Below, piece by piece: positions 28,190 through 38,118 of a stretch of 64,000 nt of DNA. A program made the position numbers and the translations under genes. Within the stretch, counting starts at the first letter, position 1. Every line of letters begins with the position of its first letter. The notes beneath the pieces were generated by a model, which ran no database searches, was not told the DNA's origin, and saw only the letters and a program-made list of their open reading frames with translations. The stretch is from Microbulbifer sp. YPW1 (GTDB taxonomy: Bacteria > Pseudomonadota > Gammaproteobacteria > Pseudomonadales > Cellvibrionaceae): NCBI RefSeq assembly GCF_013367775.1, contig NZ_CP055157.1, forward strand, positions 4,514,596 to 4,578,595, written 5' to 3'.

Positions 28190-29443
28190 TCAGTTCTCTG
28201 CAGAATCAGATTGATGGATACGCAGTTGACGGAGGGCACCGCTGAGCCAGGCAAGTACAAAAGCCACCAGGCTGAAAATACCGGCCCACCACAGGGTAGT
28301 CAGCGGGGCGGAAAACTCACTGATAGCGCCCGCCACCAGCGCGCCAATCGCCGCACACCCGAACAGCGACAATTGATAGATCGAAATGATCCGGCTGCGC
28401 ACCTGCTCTGGAGCCAGCAATTGCACAATCGACTTGCCCAGCGCCGCAGAGGCAGCAGCTACCGCGCCCCAGCAAGCGCACAGGAACATCAGCCCATAGG
28501 CCGTGGGGCCAAAACTTATGGCGATCAGTAATGCAGCGCTGTAGAGCAGGCACATCAGCACACCGCGCCCGGGCGTATCGCCCTGCCCCCGGCGCAACAT
28601 GGTCACGGTCGCCACGACGGTTCCCAGTACAAATGCAATCTGCAGGGTCGCGTAATAACTGGCTCCGCGACCGTAGCTTTCCGCCATCAGTGGCAGCACC
28701 ACCAGGAATACGCCGATATGTACCAGGCCGTTGAATCCCACAAGCAGTACCAGTTCGAAAATCGCACGGCTGTTTTTTACCTCGGCAAACCCCTCAAGCA
28801 ATGCCCGCGGCAGCTTCTGACGGGCCGCGTGTGGTGCCGGCCCCAGATGACGCAGGGAAAAGAAAAACAGTGCGGCGGCGAGCAGAACACCTACCTGGAT
28901 CATCAACAAAAGTTCCGCGCCCCAGTGATCAAAGCGGCTTGCCAGTAGCATTCCCACCGCTTGGCCACCGTACTGGGCCAGCATCATCCAGGTCACTGTA
29001 TGCTGAACCCGCGCTTCACTCAGGCGTGCGCGGCCATCTTCAGGTGTGCGCGCACACCGCTGTACCAGATTATCCCGGGCCGGCTGCAGGAATGCGGTGC
29101 AGATGCCAAGGCTCACGCCGTATAGCAATAGAAGATGAAGGCTGGGAAGTCGATCCAACAGGTAGTAAGCCAGCGCCGTATGACACAGGCCCAGGCCGAG
29201 ACAGGACAGTGCCGCCACACGCGCGGAATCGAAGCGGTCTGCGAGTGCGCCGCCAAACAGAAGAAAAACCAAATTGGGTAGCAGTACCGATGCCTGGACC
29301 CAGCCCAGCTGCAGGGCCGGCAGTTCGACCAACGCCACCGCGATCCACGGCAGCAGTACTACCTGCAGGCCGGTGGCCAGTGAGGTGCCGCTATAGCCCA
29401 GCAAAAATGTTCGCAGCCGTGCGGCCAGTGCGGGAAATGCCAT
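28190..29443 (-). CDS. MFS transporter
   Basis: 417-residue permease of the major facilitator superfamily, with the loop 2-3 signature GGALADRFDSARVAAL near residue 60 and eleven to twelve hydrophobic segments. The domain matches the MFS_3/EntS-like exporters of the YfiS type. ATG 29443 starts just before the first amphipathic segment. The frame remains open to 29542, but the extra residues look non-membrane. It is upstream of the second MFS gene by five bases. Substrate unknown. Confidence 0.78.
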   Translation of the reverse strand: MAFPALAARLRTFLLGYSGTSLATGLQVVLLPWIAVALVELPALQLGWVQASVLLPNLVFLLFGGALADRFDSARVAALSCLGLGLCHTALAYYLLDRLPSLHLLLLYGVSLGICTAFLQPARDNLVQRCARTPEDGRARLSEARVQHTVTWMMLAQYGGQAVGMLLASRFDHWGAELLLMIQVGVLLAAALFFFSLRHLGPAPHAARQKLPRALLEGFAEVKNSRAIFELVLLVGFNGLVHIGVFLVVLPLMAESYGRGASYYATLQIAFVLGTVVATVTMLRRGQGDTPGRGVLMCLLYSAALLIAISFGPTAYGLMFLCACWGAVAAASAALGKSIVQLLAPEQVRSRIISIYQLSLFGCAAIGALVAGAISEFSAPLTTLWWAGIFSLVAFVLAWLSGALRQLRIHQSDSAEN

Positions 29444-29563
29444 TACAGAATCCGGAAATGCGTTTGCGCGCTGCCACCGGAGGACTGGATTGCGTTCCCA
29501 GCCACAATCCGGCGCTGCTCCCGGCGCAGTTCGGGCGGGCACCAGCGCCCACCCGAGGGGGCG

Positions 29564-31663
29564 CTATTGTCCCACAGATTGACCTTCTGTGGGGCTGTCA
29601 GTGTGCCGCAGGGTCCCCCGGGCCAGGCGCAGAGGCCAGAAAGTCCGCAGCAGACGCCGCAACTGTTTTTCCGCTTGCTCGTCATCCCCATAGGCAGCTT
29701 TTTCGTACGCGCTGGTAATGCGCGCGGCCATCGGACCGAGGCGCGGCAATTCGCGCTCGATCCTGCGGGCGTAATCCCCGGGGGTTTCACCGGGATTGCG
29801 CGCCAGCCCGGCACCGGCCATGCGCTGGCAGAAGCGCAGATACAGCCGGCTACTAGTTGGCAGTGCCGGGCCGCGGCTGGATAGCTTCAGCCACACGAAT
29901 AAACACAGCAGCGCCAGCAGCATGGGCAACCCGATAAACAATGCCATCCGCAAGGGAGAAACCTCCCCCAGTATTCTTCGCAGTAATCCCTGCTGCCGCT
30001 CACTATCGAAACTCACTACCGTCTTGTACCAGCGATAGTTGACCATGTCCCACTGCAACCGCAGCCGGGAGACAAACGCGAATTTGTGCAGAGGAACCAG
30101 CGAATCCTGCATAAATTCGTCAGCGGCAGCACTCTGCAGACCATCGCGAATCCGCTCCGGTGCGACCGCCGCCGTCGGATCCACTCGCACCCAGCCCCGT
30201 GCCGGCAGCCAGATTTCCGCCCAAGCGTGGGCATCGTACTGGCGCACCAGCAAATATTCCTCCTGCTCCACCCACTCGCCGCCCTGATAACCAGCCACTA
30301 CACGGGCCGGAACCCCAGCCGCACGCATGGTAAAGACGTAACTACTGGCAAAGTGCTCACAGAAACCCTCGCGGGTGGCAAACAGGAATTCATCCACACT
30401 GTCGCCACCCAGAGTGGGTGGCCGCAGGGTGTAGGTGAAACGGCGGTTGTAGAGATTCAGCAAGGCGTCGGAAATGGCCTCGGCACTCAAACCTTCATCG
30501 CGCCGGGCCCGAGCCCAGGCCCGAGCCCGGGGATTGCCCTGTGCGGGCAACTGCAGATGACTGCGTCGCTCCAGCGCGTCCAGCCGATCGCTACCCGTAT
30601 TATCGCGAGGCCAGGAGCGCACATCGTAGGCGAGCCTGCTTGCCACCGGTGTCTTGTACACCAGGGTATCGTCACCAGTTTCGCGCACGCCGCGGGTCTC
30701 CGAATGCGGCCGGGCCAGGGCGAACAACCAGGGAGAGTTGCTGGGCTCCTGAATAACCTGGTAACGGTAGCGCGGCCCCACTGCGGGAAGTGGTCGCTCA
30801 CTGGCGTCGGTATCCTCGCCCCGGAGGCTGCGCCCATGACCGCGGTTACCCTGCCCCGAGCGCCCCCAATAGAGTCCACCCCTATCAGCGCCGGGCTCAC
30901 TCCAGCTGCGGCCGTCGAAGTGGGTATATACCAACCCCCGCCAGTAGCGCTGCTCCGGCGGCGGCACGGGGCCGTCAAAACTGATGCGCAGGGCCGGCTT
31001 GGCGGACTTGGACAATTCGCTCAGGTCCCCGGGGCTCATGGAGTCACTGATGCCGGTACTCGCCGAGTTACTGTTCTGAGGCACCGCCCACAAGGGGCCG
31101 AGGCGCGGCACCACTACAAACAGCACCAGCATCACCGGCATCGCCTGCGCCAGCAGCTTGGCCGACAATCCCAGCGCCCTGCCCGGGCGCGCACTGCCAA
31201 GACCCTGCTGCGCGATCAGCGCAGCAGTGATGATCACAACACACAGAATGCCGTACAGCGCATAGGGAATCGTCTGCTCAAACACGAACAGGGTGGCGGC
31301 GAGGAAATACGCCAGCAGCAGGCTCAGCAGGGCGTCCCGTCGACTCACCAGCTCGATATTTTTTAAGGTAAAAGATACCGCCAGAAGCGCCACCATGGGC
31401 TCCAGGGCAAACCAGCGCCGGTAAGTGAGCACCAGGCCGGCCAGCGCCAGGGAGACCGCCAGTAGCTTGACCATCCGCCCGGGCATCTCGCGCCGCCCGC
31501 GAAACACTTCCAGGCGCCAGTAAACGGCAAGGCACCAGCCACCTAGCAGCCAAAGAGGCAAGTGTGCAGAATGCGGCAGGAGTACCACCAGCTGCGCGGC
31601 AAAAATCCATAGCAGGCTCTCCCGCGGCAGCAGTGATTCCAGCTGACTGACACCCCCGCTCAT
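29564..31663 (-). CDS. TgpA-like DUF3488/transglutaminase membrane protein
   Basis: 699-residue membrane protein. About seven hydrophobic segments fill the first 190 residues (DUF3488 region). A periplasmic transglutaminase-like domain follows, with the triad Cys435 (GFCEHFASS), His479 (YDAHAWAEI) and Asp495 (RVDPTAA). One more helix (about 575-597) precedes a C-terminal DUF4129-like tail. P. aeruginosa TgpA of this type is essential, but its substrate is unsettled. Its ATG overlaps the TGA of the DUF58 gene by four bases. Upstream in-frame codons to 31867 lie inside DUF58 and are not used. Confidence 0.85.
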   Translation of the reverse strand: MSGGVSQLESLLPRESLLWIFAAQLVVLLPHSAHLPLWLLGGWCLAVYWRLEVFRGRREMPGRMVKLLAVSLALAGLVLTYRRWFALEPMVALLAVSFTLKNIELVSRRDALLSLLLAYFLAATLFVFEQTIPYALYGILCVVIITAALIAQQGLGSARPGRALGLSAKLLAQAMPVMLVLFVVVPRLGPLWAVPQNSNSASTGISDSMSPGDLSELSKSAKPALRISFDGPVPPPEQRYWRGLVYTHFDGRSWSEPGADRGGLYWGRSGQGNRGHGRSLRGEDTDASERPLPAVGPRYRYQVIQEPSNSPWLFALARPHSETRGVRETGDDTLVYKTPVASRLAYDVRSWPRDNTGSDRLDALERRSHLQLPAQGNPRARAWARARRDEGLSAEAISDALLNLYNRRFTYTLRPPTLGGDSVDEFLFATREGFCEHFASSYVFTMRAAGVPARVVAGYQGGEWVEQEEYLLVRQYDAHAWAEIWLPARGWVRVDPTAAVAPERIRDGLQSAAADEFMQDSLVPLHKFAFVSRLRLQWDMVNYRWYKTVVSFDSERQQGLLRRILGEVSPLRMALFIGLPMLLALLCLFVWLKLSSRGPALPTSSRLYLRFCQRMAGAGLARNPGETPGDYARRIERELPRLGPMAARITSAYEKAAYGDDEQAEKQLRRLLRTFWPLRLARGTLRHTDSPTEGQSVGQ

Positions 31664-32685
31664 TGACTGACCCCCTGAACCGGGAACAACGCCAGGCGAG
31701 TGAGTACCTGCTGCCGGTGCGCGGTGCCAAGGTCGGGCGCTATGGTCTGCCCGGGGATACGCAAGCCGTAGGGGACCTGCGCGCGATCCGCCTCCAGCAC
31801 CCAGGCACAGAGGTTGCTGAGGCGGGTTTCCACATCTCGGCCTCCCAGCAGGTCCCAGTCCAGCCACAGATGCTGATCGCTGCCGGAGGCGTATTCCTTA
31901 CTGTAGAGGTCGCGCCCCCCGGCGTACTGCTTCCAAGCCACATGCCGCAGGGAGTCCCCCGGCTGATAATTTTTCAGTCCGGCAAAGTCTTCACCACTGC
32001 GGGCAAAGGACTGCAGCTGCTCACCCTCCCCCACACTGGCGCCGAAAGGCAGTGGTCCAGCGGGCCTGGGTTGCGGATACACCAGGAACTCCACATCCAG
32101 ATCAACCCAACTCCAGCAGGTGAACAGCCCGAGTGGAAAACGGCTGTGTACATAGATCCGCGGTGCGCGCACACGCCCCCGCTGTAGCAGTGGGAGATCG
32201 AGGTGGACCTCACGGGCATCGCTTTCAATGACGTCGGCAATAATGCCTTCCTCCGGTGGCCACGCCAGGCGCACGCGCTCGTGGCTGCGCTTGCCGGTCT
32301 TGCGCAAAGCCATCCTGGCCCGCCCGAAATCGCCGGCAAACGCGGGCTCTGTATCCAACAGCTGCAGTTCCAGACCGGACAGGTTGGCAAAGGTGTGCAC
32401 CGGCAGCACCACAAACAACCCTACCAGCAGGAATGCGACAGCAAACACGAGGTTGTTTTCGTAATTGGTGCCGAGCAGCCACAACAGGAAAATTACCAGC
32501 AGGAATCCCATGCCTGCGCCGGTGGGCAGTACGAAGAGTTTGCGGTGATCCAGGGTAACCCGGCGGGCGGCGGGCAGTCGGCGGTCCAGCCAGCGCAACC
32601 AGCGCGCGCGGAACAGCGGCCGAATTGCCGTTTGGCCGGTTTCCGCGGGTGTGTCGCTGCTGTTTGCAAAGCGTTTTTCGAGCAC
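31660..32685 (-). CDS. DUF58 domain-containing protein
   Basis: 341-residue protein. Two close transmembrane helices (about 52-97) are followed by a soluble part with the DUF58 signature FAGLKNYQPGDSLRHVAWKQYA near residue 240, reminiscent of vWA-like folds. Such proteins nearly always accompany MoxR ATPases and transglutaminases, as here. GTG 32685 has TGAGG about nine bases upstream and lies ten bases after the moxR stop. It is likely part of a MoxR-driven envelope complex. Confidence 0.85.
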   Translation of the reverse strand: MLEKRFANSSDTPAETGQTAIRPLFRARWLRWLDRRLPAARRVTLDHRKLFVLPTGAGMGFLLVIFLLWLLGTNYENNLVFAVAFLLVGLFVVLPVHTFANLSGLELQLLDTEPAFAGDFGRARMALRKTGKRSHERVRLAWPPEEGIIADVIESDAREVHLDLPLLQRGRVRAPRIYVHSRFPLGLFTCWSWVDLDVEFLVYPQPRPAGPLPFGASVGEGEQLQSFARSGEDFAGLKNYQPGDSLRHVAWKQYAGGRDLYSKEYASGSDQHLWLDWDLLGGRDVETRLSNLCAWVLEADRAQVPYGLRIPGQTIAPDLGTAHRQQVLTRLALFPVQGVSQ

Positions 32686-32695
32686 GTCGAGGGCC

Positions 32696-33646
32696 TCAGG
32701 CGGCGATGATGTCCACCTGGTGCATCATGCGTTCCACCAGCTGTGTGCCGTCGGTGCCATCCGTCTGCAGGCGGTGACCTGCAACGGCGGGCAATACGGC
32801 CTGAAGGTCTTCCGGCAGCAGGTGGCCGCGGTTATGGATAAGGGCCCAGGCGCGGGCCGCATGCAGCAGGGCCAGGGCCCCACGCGGGGAAAGGCCCACC
32901 GCACATTCGGGGCTCTGACGACTGTGCAGCACCAGGCGCTCCAGATAATCGAGCAGGGACTCGGATGCCTTTACCTGCCCCACCAGGGACTGCAGCTTGC
33001 GCAGCCCTTCGCTGTTGATACGGGGTTCGAGCTGGGCAAGTTGTGCGCGCGGGTCAACACCCTGAAACAGCGCGCGCTCGGCCTCACGAGTGGGGTATCC
33101 GAGGCTGATACGCATCAGAAAGCGGTCGAGCTGGGATTCCGGCAATACGAAAGTACCGGATTGCTGCAGTGGATTCTGGGTGGCGATGACGAAAAAGGGC
33201 TCGGGCAACGCGCGGGTTTCGCCGTCGATACTGACCTGACGCTCTTCCATGGCTTCAAGCAGCGCACTCTGGGTTTTGGGAGAGCTGCGGTTGATCTCAT
33301 CAGCAAGCAGCAACTGGCTGAAAACAGGGCCTTCGTGGAAGCGGAACTGACCGGAGTCGCGCTCGAAAATACTCACGCCGAGAATATCGGCGGGCAGCAT
33401 ATCGCTGGTGAACTGGACGCGCTTGTAGCTGAGGCCGAGGACCTGTGCCAACGCGTGCGCCAATGTGGTTTTGCCCATACCGGGCAGGTCTTCGATCAAC
33501 AGGTGCCCGCGGGCCAGCAGGCAGGCCAAAGCCAGTTTTACCTGATGCTCTTTACCCAGAAGGACCTTGCCGATATCGGCAACAATCGCGGAAATGATTT
33601 TTTGCACGGCAAATCCATTACTGCTCAGTTTTTCTTCACTAGCCAT
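32696..33646 (-). CDS. MoxR family AAA+ ATPase
   Basis: 316-residue AAA+ ATPase. Walker A PGMGKTT is at residues 55-61, Walker B LLLADEINR near 115, sensor-1 ATQNP, and an arginine finger/sensor-2 region in GLSPRGALALLHAARAWAL. MoxR proteins act as chaperone-like ATPases for partners with vWA/DUF58 domains, here the next gene. First gene of the moxR-DUF58-transglutaminase operon. No separate vWA-domain gene follows, unlike larger MoxR clusters. Confidence 0.88.
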   Translation of the reverse strand: MASEEKLSSNGFAVQKIISAIVADIGKVLLGKEHQVKLALACLLARGHLLIEDLPGMGKTTLAHALAQVLGLSYKRVQFTSDMLPADILGVSIFERDSGQFRFHEGPVFSQLLLADEINRSSPKTQSALLEAMEERQVSIDGETRALPEPFFVIATQNPLQQSGTFVLPESQLDRFLMRISLGYPTREAERALFQGVDPRAQLAQLEPRINSEGLRKLQSLVGQVKASESLLDYLERLVLHSRQSPECAVGLSPRGALALLHAARAWALIHNRGHLLPEDLQAVLPAVAGHRLQTDGTDGTQLVERMMHQVDIIAA

Positions 33647-33711
33647 TAATGATAGGCCTCGCAGTTAACGAGGCCATTCATCATGTCACATTCCGCGCCA
33701 TTGTGACCGGA

Positions 33712-34896
33712 TTATGCGAGGGTCGACAAGCCTCGCGCCAGATCGGCTTTCAAATCTTCCACATTCTCGAGTCCTACCGAGATCCGGATCAGGTTTTCAC
33801 TGATCCCGGCCCTGGCCTTGTCTTCTTCGCTCAGGCGACCGTGTGTCGTGGTGGCCGGATGGACGATGGTACTTTTCGCGTCACCCAGGTTGGCGGTAAC
33901 CGAGAAGATCTTGCACGCATCGATCACCTGCCACGCGGCCTCGCGATCACCCTTGACGGTAAAGCTGAACACCGCGCCGAAACCGGATTGCTGGGCCGCG
34001 GCCAGCTGGTGATTGGGGTGGCTGGGGAGACCGACGTAGTTGACCTTCTCCACCTGCGGCTGCTCTTTCAGCCACCAGGCCACATCCAGTGCGCTGGTGC
34101 AGTGGGCCTGCATACGCAGCTTCAGAGTTTCCAGCCCCTTGAGAAAAACCCACGCGTTGAACGGGCTCATGCTGGGGCCACAGGTACGCAGGAAAATGAC
34201 GATCTCGTCCATCACGGCTTTGGGCCCGACAACCACACCACCCACACAACGGCCCTGGCCATCCAGGAATTTGGTAGCGGAGTGCACAACAATATCTGCA
34301 CCCAGTTCCAGCGGGCGTTGCAGTGCCGGTGTACAGAAGCAGTTGTCGACCACCAGTTGGGCGCCGGCGCTGTGGGCGAGATCCGCCATGGCACGGATAT
34401 CTGCCACTTCACACAGCGGATTGGAGGGCGTTTCCATAAACAGCAGTTTGGTGTCGCCATCCAGTGCGTCTTTCCAGGCCTGGAAATCGGTGAGGTCTAC
34501 GAAGGTGACCTTGACGCCGAACTTGATCATGTAACGGGTGAACAGTGCGGTGGTGGTACCGAACACACTGCGCGAGCAGATGACTTTGTCACCGCTTTTC
34601 AGCAGTGCCATGCACAGGCTGAGGATGGCGGCCATGCCGCTGGATGTCGCGACGGCGGCCTCCCCTCCTTCCATGGCGGAGATGCGCTGTTCGAACATGC
34701 GCACGGTGGGGTTGGTGTAGCGCGAGTAGACGTTGCCGGGTGATTCCCCGGAAAAGCGCGCGGCGGCTTCTGCCGCTGAGGGAAAGACGTAACTGGAGGT
34801 GGCGTAAATGGATTCGGAGTGCTCGCCTTCCGCCGACCGGCTCTGGCCTGCACGTACCGCCAGAGTTTCCAGTGCGTAGCCGTCGTCTTCAAACAT
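33712..34896 (-). CDS. metZ: O-succinylhomoserine sulfhydrylase MetZ
   Basis: 394-residue PLP enzyme of the Cys/Met metabolism family. The PLP Lys209 is in HSATKFLDGQGR, and SSGMAAI and DNCFCTPALQRPLELGAD match the MetZ group. It makes homocysteine from O-succinylhomoserine and sulfide, the direct sulfhydrylation route of pseudomonads. It lies downstream of purF as in P. aeruginosa (PA3107/PA3108) and shares the strand. A terminator between purF and metZ suggests metZ has its own promoter in the 34.9-35.05 kb gap. Confidence 0.88.
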   Translation of the reverse strand: MFEDDGYALETLAVRAGQSRSAEGEHSESIYATSSYVFPSAAEAAARFSGESPGNVYSRYTNPTVRMFEQRISAMEGGEAAVATSSGMAAILSLCMALLKSGDKVICSRSVFGTTTALFTRYMIKFGVKVTFVDLTDFQAWKDALDGDTKLLFMETPSNPLCEVADIRAMADLAHSAGAQLVVDNCFCTPALQRPLELGADIVVHSATKFLDGQGRCVGGVVVGPKAVMDEIVIFLRTCGPSMSPFNAWVFLKGLETLKLRMQAHCTSALDVAWWLKEQPQVEKVNYVGLPSHPNHQLAAAQQSGFGAVFSFTVKGDREAAWQVIDACKIFSVTANLGDAKSTIVHPATTTHGRLSEEDKARAGISENLIRISVGLENVEDLKADLARGLSTLA

Positions 34897-35058
34897 GGAT
34901 TAACCGTCCCGGGTTAGAAATAGTTGGACCGGTAATCTTACCCCATCAAGGCAGTTTTGGCAGACCGAAAGCCAAGAGGCACGAATCAGGGAGCTTCGTA
35001 GATAGTTCGGTGGCGGCGCCGCTACCGATGGTTGTTTGTGAGACACCTTCTCATCGGA

Positions 35059-35094
35059 TAAAAACACTTCGGCCCACACTATGGTGGGCCGAAG
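35059..35094 (-). terminator. Intrinsic terminator of purF
   Basis: An 11 bp perfect stem CTTCGGCCCAC (35067-35077) / GTGGGCCGAAG (35084-35094) with a 6-base loop. On the minus strand it is followed by TGTTTTTAT, a usable U-tract, 30 bases after the purF stop. Confidence 0.85.
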
Positions 35095-35123
35095 GAGCGA
35101 TGAGACTGCAGAAAAACTACTTT

Positions 35124-36611
35124 TTACAAAGAGCTTTCGTTGCCCTTGCCCGTCTTCGCGTTGTCGTTACGCGCAGCATGCAGACTGTCGAGATATTCTT
35201 CAGTGACATCACCAGTGATGTACTTGCCATCGAATACCGCGCAATCAAATTCCTTGATGTCATGGTTACCGTCAGAAGACGAAACGATCAGCTCATCAAG
35301 GTCCTGATAAACCAGCCAGTCCGCACCAATTTCCTCGCACACCTCTTCAGTAGTGCGGTTGTGCGCAACCAGCTCAGTCGCAGACGGCATATCGATACCG
35401 TAAACATTCGGGTACTTCACCGCCGGCGCCGCCGACGCAAAGTATACCTTCGCAGCACCCGCCTCACGGGCCATCTGGATAATCTGCTTACAGGTAGTGC
35501 CGCGCACAATAGAGTCGTCCACCAGCAACACATTCTTGCCGCGGAACTCCAGCTCGATCGGGTTCAGCTTCTGGCGCACAGACTTCTTGCGCTGTTTCTG
35601 GCCCGGCATGATAAAAGTACGGCCGATATAGCGGTTCTTCACCATACCCTCACGGAACTTCACACCCAGACGGTGTGCAACCATCTGGCCGGCAGAACGG
35701 GAAGAGTCTGGAATCGGGATTACCACGTCGATATCGTGGTCCGGGCGTTCGCGCAGAATCTTTTCCGCCAGGTGCTCGCCCTGACGCAGACGCGCCTTGT
35801 GTACAGAAACGCCGTCCATGATGGAGTCCGGACGGGCGAAGTACACGTGCTCAAAAATACACGGACGCAGCTGCGGATCTTCCGCACACTGTTCGGAGTG
35901 CACGGTGCCATCCAGCTCGATATAGATACATTCACCCGGCGCCACGTCGCGCACCAGGGTGTAACCCAGTACATCCAGTGCCACGGACTCAGAGGCCACC
36001 ATGTACTCGGTGCCCTTGTCGGTCTCGCGCTTGCCGTAAACCAGCGGACGGATGCCGTTCGGATCGCGGAATGCAACAACACCGTAGCCGACAATCATTG
36101 CCACACAGGCGTAACCACCGCGCACACGCTTGTGCACTGCACGCATGGCCGTGAAGATGTCTTCTGCCTTGGGCTGGAGTTTGTGCTGCTTGTGCAGTTC
36201 GTGGGCGAACACATTCAACAGCACTTCGGAATCCGAGTCGGTGTTGATGTGGCGCAGGTCCTGCTGGAAGATCGCTTCCTTCACCTCGGTGACGTTGGTG
36301 AGGTTGCCATTGTGGGCCATGGCGATGCCGTAGGGGGAGTTGACGTAAAACGGCTGGGCGAGTGCGGGGCCGGAGCTGCCGGCGGTGGGATAGCGCACAT
36401 GGCCAATGCCAAAGTTGCCTGTCAGGCGCTGCATATGGCGCGCGCGGAACACGTCGCGCACCAGGCCATTTGCCTTCTGCTGATTCAGGCGGTCACCATC
36501 ACAGGTGACGATACCCGCGGCATCCTGGCCCCGGTGCTGCAACAGGGTAAGCGCGTCGTACAACTGCAGATTGACGTCACTTTTACCGACGATTCCAACG
36601 ATGCCACACAT
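35124..36611 (-). CDS. purF: Amidophosphoribosyltransferase PurF
   Basis: 495-residue first enzyme of purine synthesis, converting PRPP and glutamine to phosphoribosylamine. The Ntn nucleophile Cys2 follows Met1 (MCGIVGIVG), with [12 protein letters not shown] close behind. The PRPP-binding loop [13 protein letters not shown] is near residue 365. Length is the usual E. coli-type 500. It sits after cvpA, the classic cvpA-purF pairing, with a 68-base gap. A strong terminator follows. Confidence 0.95.
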   Translation of the reverse strand: MCGIVGIVGKSDVNLQLYDALTLLQHRGQDAAGIVTCDGDRLNQQKANGLVRDVFRARHMQRLTGNFGIGHVRYPTAGSSGPALAQPFYVNSPYGIAMAHNGNLTNVTEVKEAIFQQDLRHINTDSDSEVLLNVFAHELHKQHKLQPKAEDIFTAMRAVHKRVRGGYACVAMIVGYGVVAFRDPNGIRPLVYGKRETDKGTEYMVASESVALDVLGYTLVRDVAPGECIYIELDGTVHSEQCAEDPQLRPCIFEHVYFARPDSIMDGVSVHKARLRQGEHLAEKILRERPDHDIDVVIPIPDSSRSAGQMVAHRLGVKFREGMVKNRYIGRTFIMPGQKQRKKSVRQKLNPIELEFRGKNVLLVDDSIVRGTTCKQIIQMAREAGAAKVYFASAAPAVKYPNVYGIDMPSATELVAHNRTTEEVCEEIGADWLVYQDLDELIVSSSDGNHDIKEFDCAVFDGKYITGDVTEEYLDSLHAARNDNAKTGKGNESSL

Positions 36612-36679
36612 ACTTCAGATAACCCCAGTCATTTCGAAATGGTCATGGTGCCCCTGTGCCGCATCCTGCAGCCCAGCGA

Positions 36680-37177
36680 TCAATCAAGTTGCCCTGCGAA
36701 GAAATCCTTGATCGCGCCAGCCGCTTCGCGCGCGCGATCCTCAAATTCTAGAAAATGCGGTATCAAGGTCGATTCCTGCCACCAGCTGTCTTCGTTGACC
36801 GGCGCCAGCGCCGGGGCGAAGATCAACAGCGCCATCACAATGATGCAGCCGCGAAACAATCCAAATACCATCCCCAATACCCGATCCGTGCCGGAAAGGC
36901 CGGTGGCCTCTACAAAGGCAGACAGGGTCATGTTCAGGCCGGCTCCGGCCAACAGGGTGAATATGAACAGGATGGCAAAGGCGGCGATGGCCTGCAGCGA
37001 AGGTGTATCGACAAGGTTGGAGAGCAGTGGCGCCAGCTGGTCGCGAAACATCATTGCCACCACGAATGCAGCCACCCAGGTGAGTAGCGACAAGACTTCG
37101 CGCACGAAGCCTCGGCTCAAGCCGATCAGCGTGGAGATGGCAACGATTGCCAGAATGGTCCAGTCAGCCCAGTTCAT
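36680..37177 (-). CDS. cvpA: CvpA family inner-membrane protein
   Basis: 165-residue protein with four hydrophobic helices and the CvpA features DWTILAIVAISTLIGLSRGF at the N-terminus and GTDRVLGMVFGLFRG near residue 95. The family is named for colicin V production but more likely has a general envelope role. It precedes purF and follows the SPOR gene, as in pseudomonads. The 215-base gap upstream of it may hold its own promoter. Confidence 0.9.
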   Translation of the reverse strand: MNWADWTILAIVAISTLIGLSRGFVREVLSLLTWVAAFVVAMMFRDQLAPLLSNLVDTPSLQAIAAFAILFIFTLLAGAGLNMTLSAFVEATGLSGTDRVLGMVFGLFRGCIIVMALLIFAPALAPVNEDSWWQESTLIPHFLEFEDRAREAAGAIKDFFAGQLD

Positions 37178-37392
37178 TCAACCCTACCTGCTACGCGGCG
37201 GCTGCCGCGAAGAGCGCGCATTCTAACTTACCGACCGGGGCCCGTGAAGCAGTTCACCGAATCCCGCGAAGTTAATCCGCGGACAGGGGGCAGGAACTTA
37301 CTGAACTGTCCGGTCAATCACGTCAAATAACACCTGCAGGCCGGCTTCGAATACAGAACGGTAAGCGTAGTGTGGTTAACAGGGGCGCGGTA

Positions 37393-38118
37393 TCACGCCC
37401 GATAGCGCAGAACCAGGGTCTCGGTCTTGAGCAGCTTGTCGAGCTTCTGTTTATCCGACTGGGCATCCACCCGGCTTAGCTTGGGCCCGACAAATACCCG
37501 CACAAAACGTCCTTTGGCAGTGTCCACCGAACGGGTGTAAGCGCGGAAACCGGCGTCCATCAGTTTTTTCCGCATCCGCTCGGCACCGGCAGCCTCTTTA
37601 TAGGCCGCCACCTGAACTACCCAACCCTCCGGCAGGCCCTGGTCGTCCAGCTGGGTTTTCTCCGCCGGTAGCTGCACCGCGCTCGCGGATTCCGACTTCA
37701 CTTCCGGCTTGGGTTTGGGCTCAACCGCGGCCACTTTTGCCTCGGTTTTTGTCTGGGCTTGCGGCTTGGCTTCCGGTTCCGCCTTCAGGGAGACGGACTC
37801 TGGATCCGGCGCGGGGGATTTCGGCTCGACAAACTCCGGCTGAAACACCTCGTTTACCGGGGGGGCCGGTTCCACATCGGCAACGGGCTCTGGCTCGGCA
37901 ATGGCAATCGGCTTGATATCCGGAGCGGGAGGGATCTGACTGGTCACGTCGATATAGCGCGCGCCCTCACGGTCAAACAGGGTCGGCAGAAAGATGACCG
38001 CCAGTGCAGCCAGTACCAGCGCCCCCACAATGCGCTGCTTGACCCCGTCATTCAGGCGGCGTGAAGCGCGCCGGTTTTCCGGGGAATAAGAGTCCGAATC
38101 ACTATTCCGGCTGGGCAT
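37393..38118 (-). CDS. SPOR domain-containing membrane protein (DedD-like)
   Basis: 241-residue bitopic protein. A short cytoplasmic N-terminus leads to one transmembrane helix (about 30-47), a long Pro/Glu/Lys-rich periplasmic linker (roughly 60-155), and a C-terminal SPOR domain (GWVVQVAAYKEAAGAERMRK to the end) that binds denuded glycan strands at the division septum. The layout equals DedD/FtsN-like proteins. ATG 38118 lies inside the end of folC (17-base overlap), which suggests translational coupling. The longer frame to 38214 reads through folC and is not used. Confidence 0.88.
   Translation of the reverse strand: MPSRNSDSDSYSPENRRASRRLNDGVKQRIVGALVLAALAVIFLPTLFDREGARYIDVTSQIPPAPDIKPIAIAEPEPVADVEPAPPVNEVFQPEFVEPKSPAPDPESVSLKAEPEAKPQAQTKTEAKVAAVEPKPKPEVKSESASAVQLPAEKTQLDDQGLPEGWVVQVAAYKEAAGAERMRKKLMDAGFRAYTRSVDTAKGRFVRVFVGPKLSRVDAQSDKQKLDKLLKTETLVLRYRA

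Noticed and set aside
30086..31366. Open frame of about 426 codons antisense to the transglutaminase gene
   Set aside because: No domain or ribosome-binding site; the minus-strand gene has an intact triad.
34644..37226. Open frame of about 860 codons antisense to metZ, purF and cvpA
   Set aside because: It spans three well-supported genes and a terminator; the product has no coherent domain.
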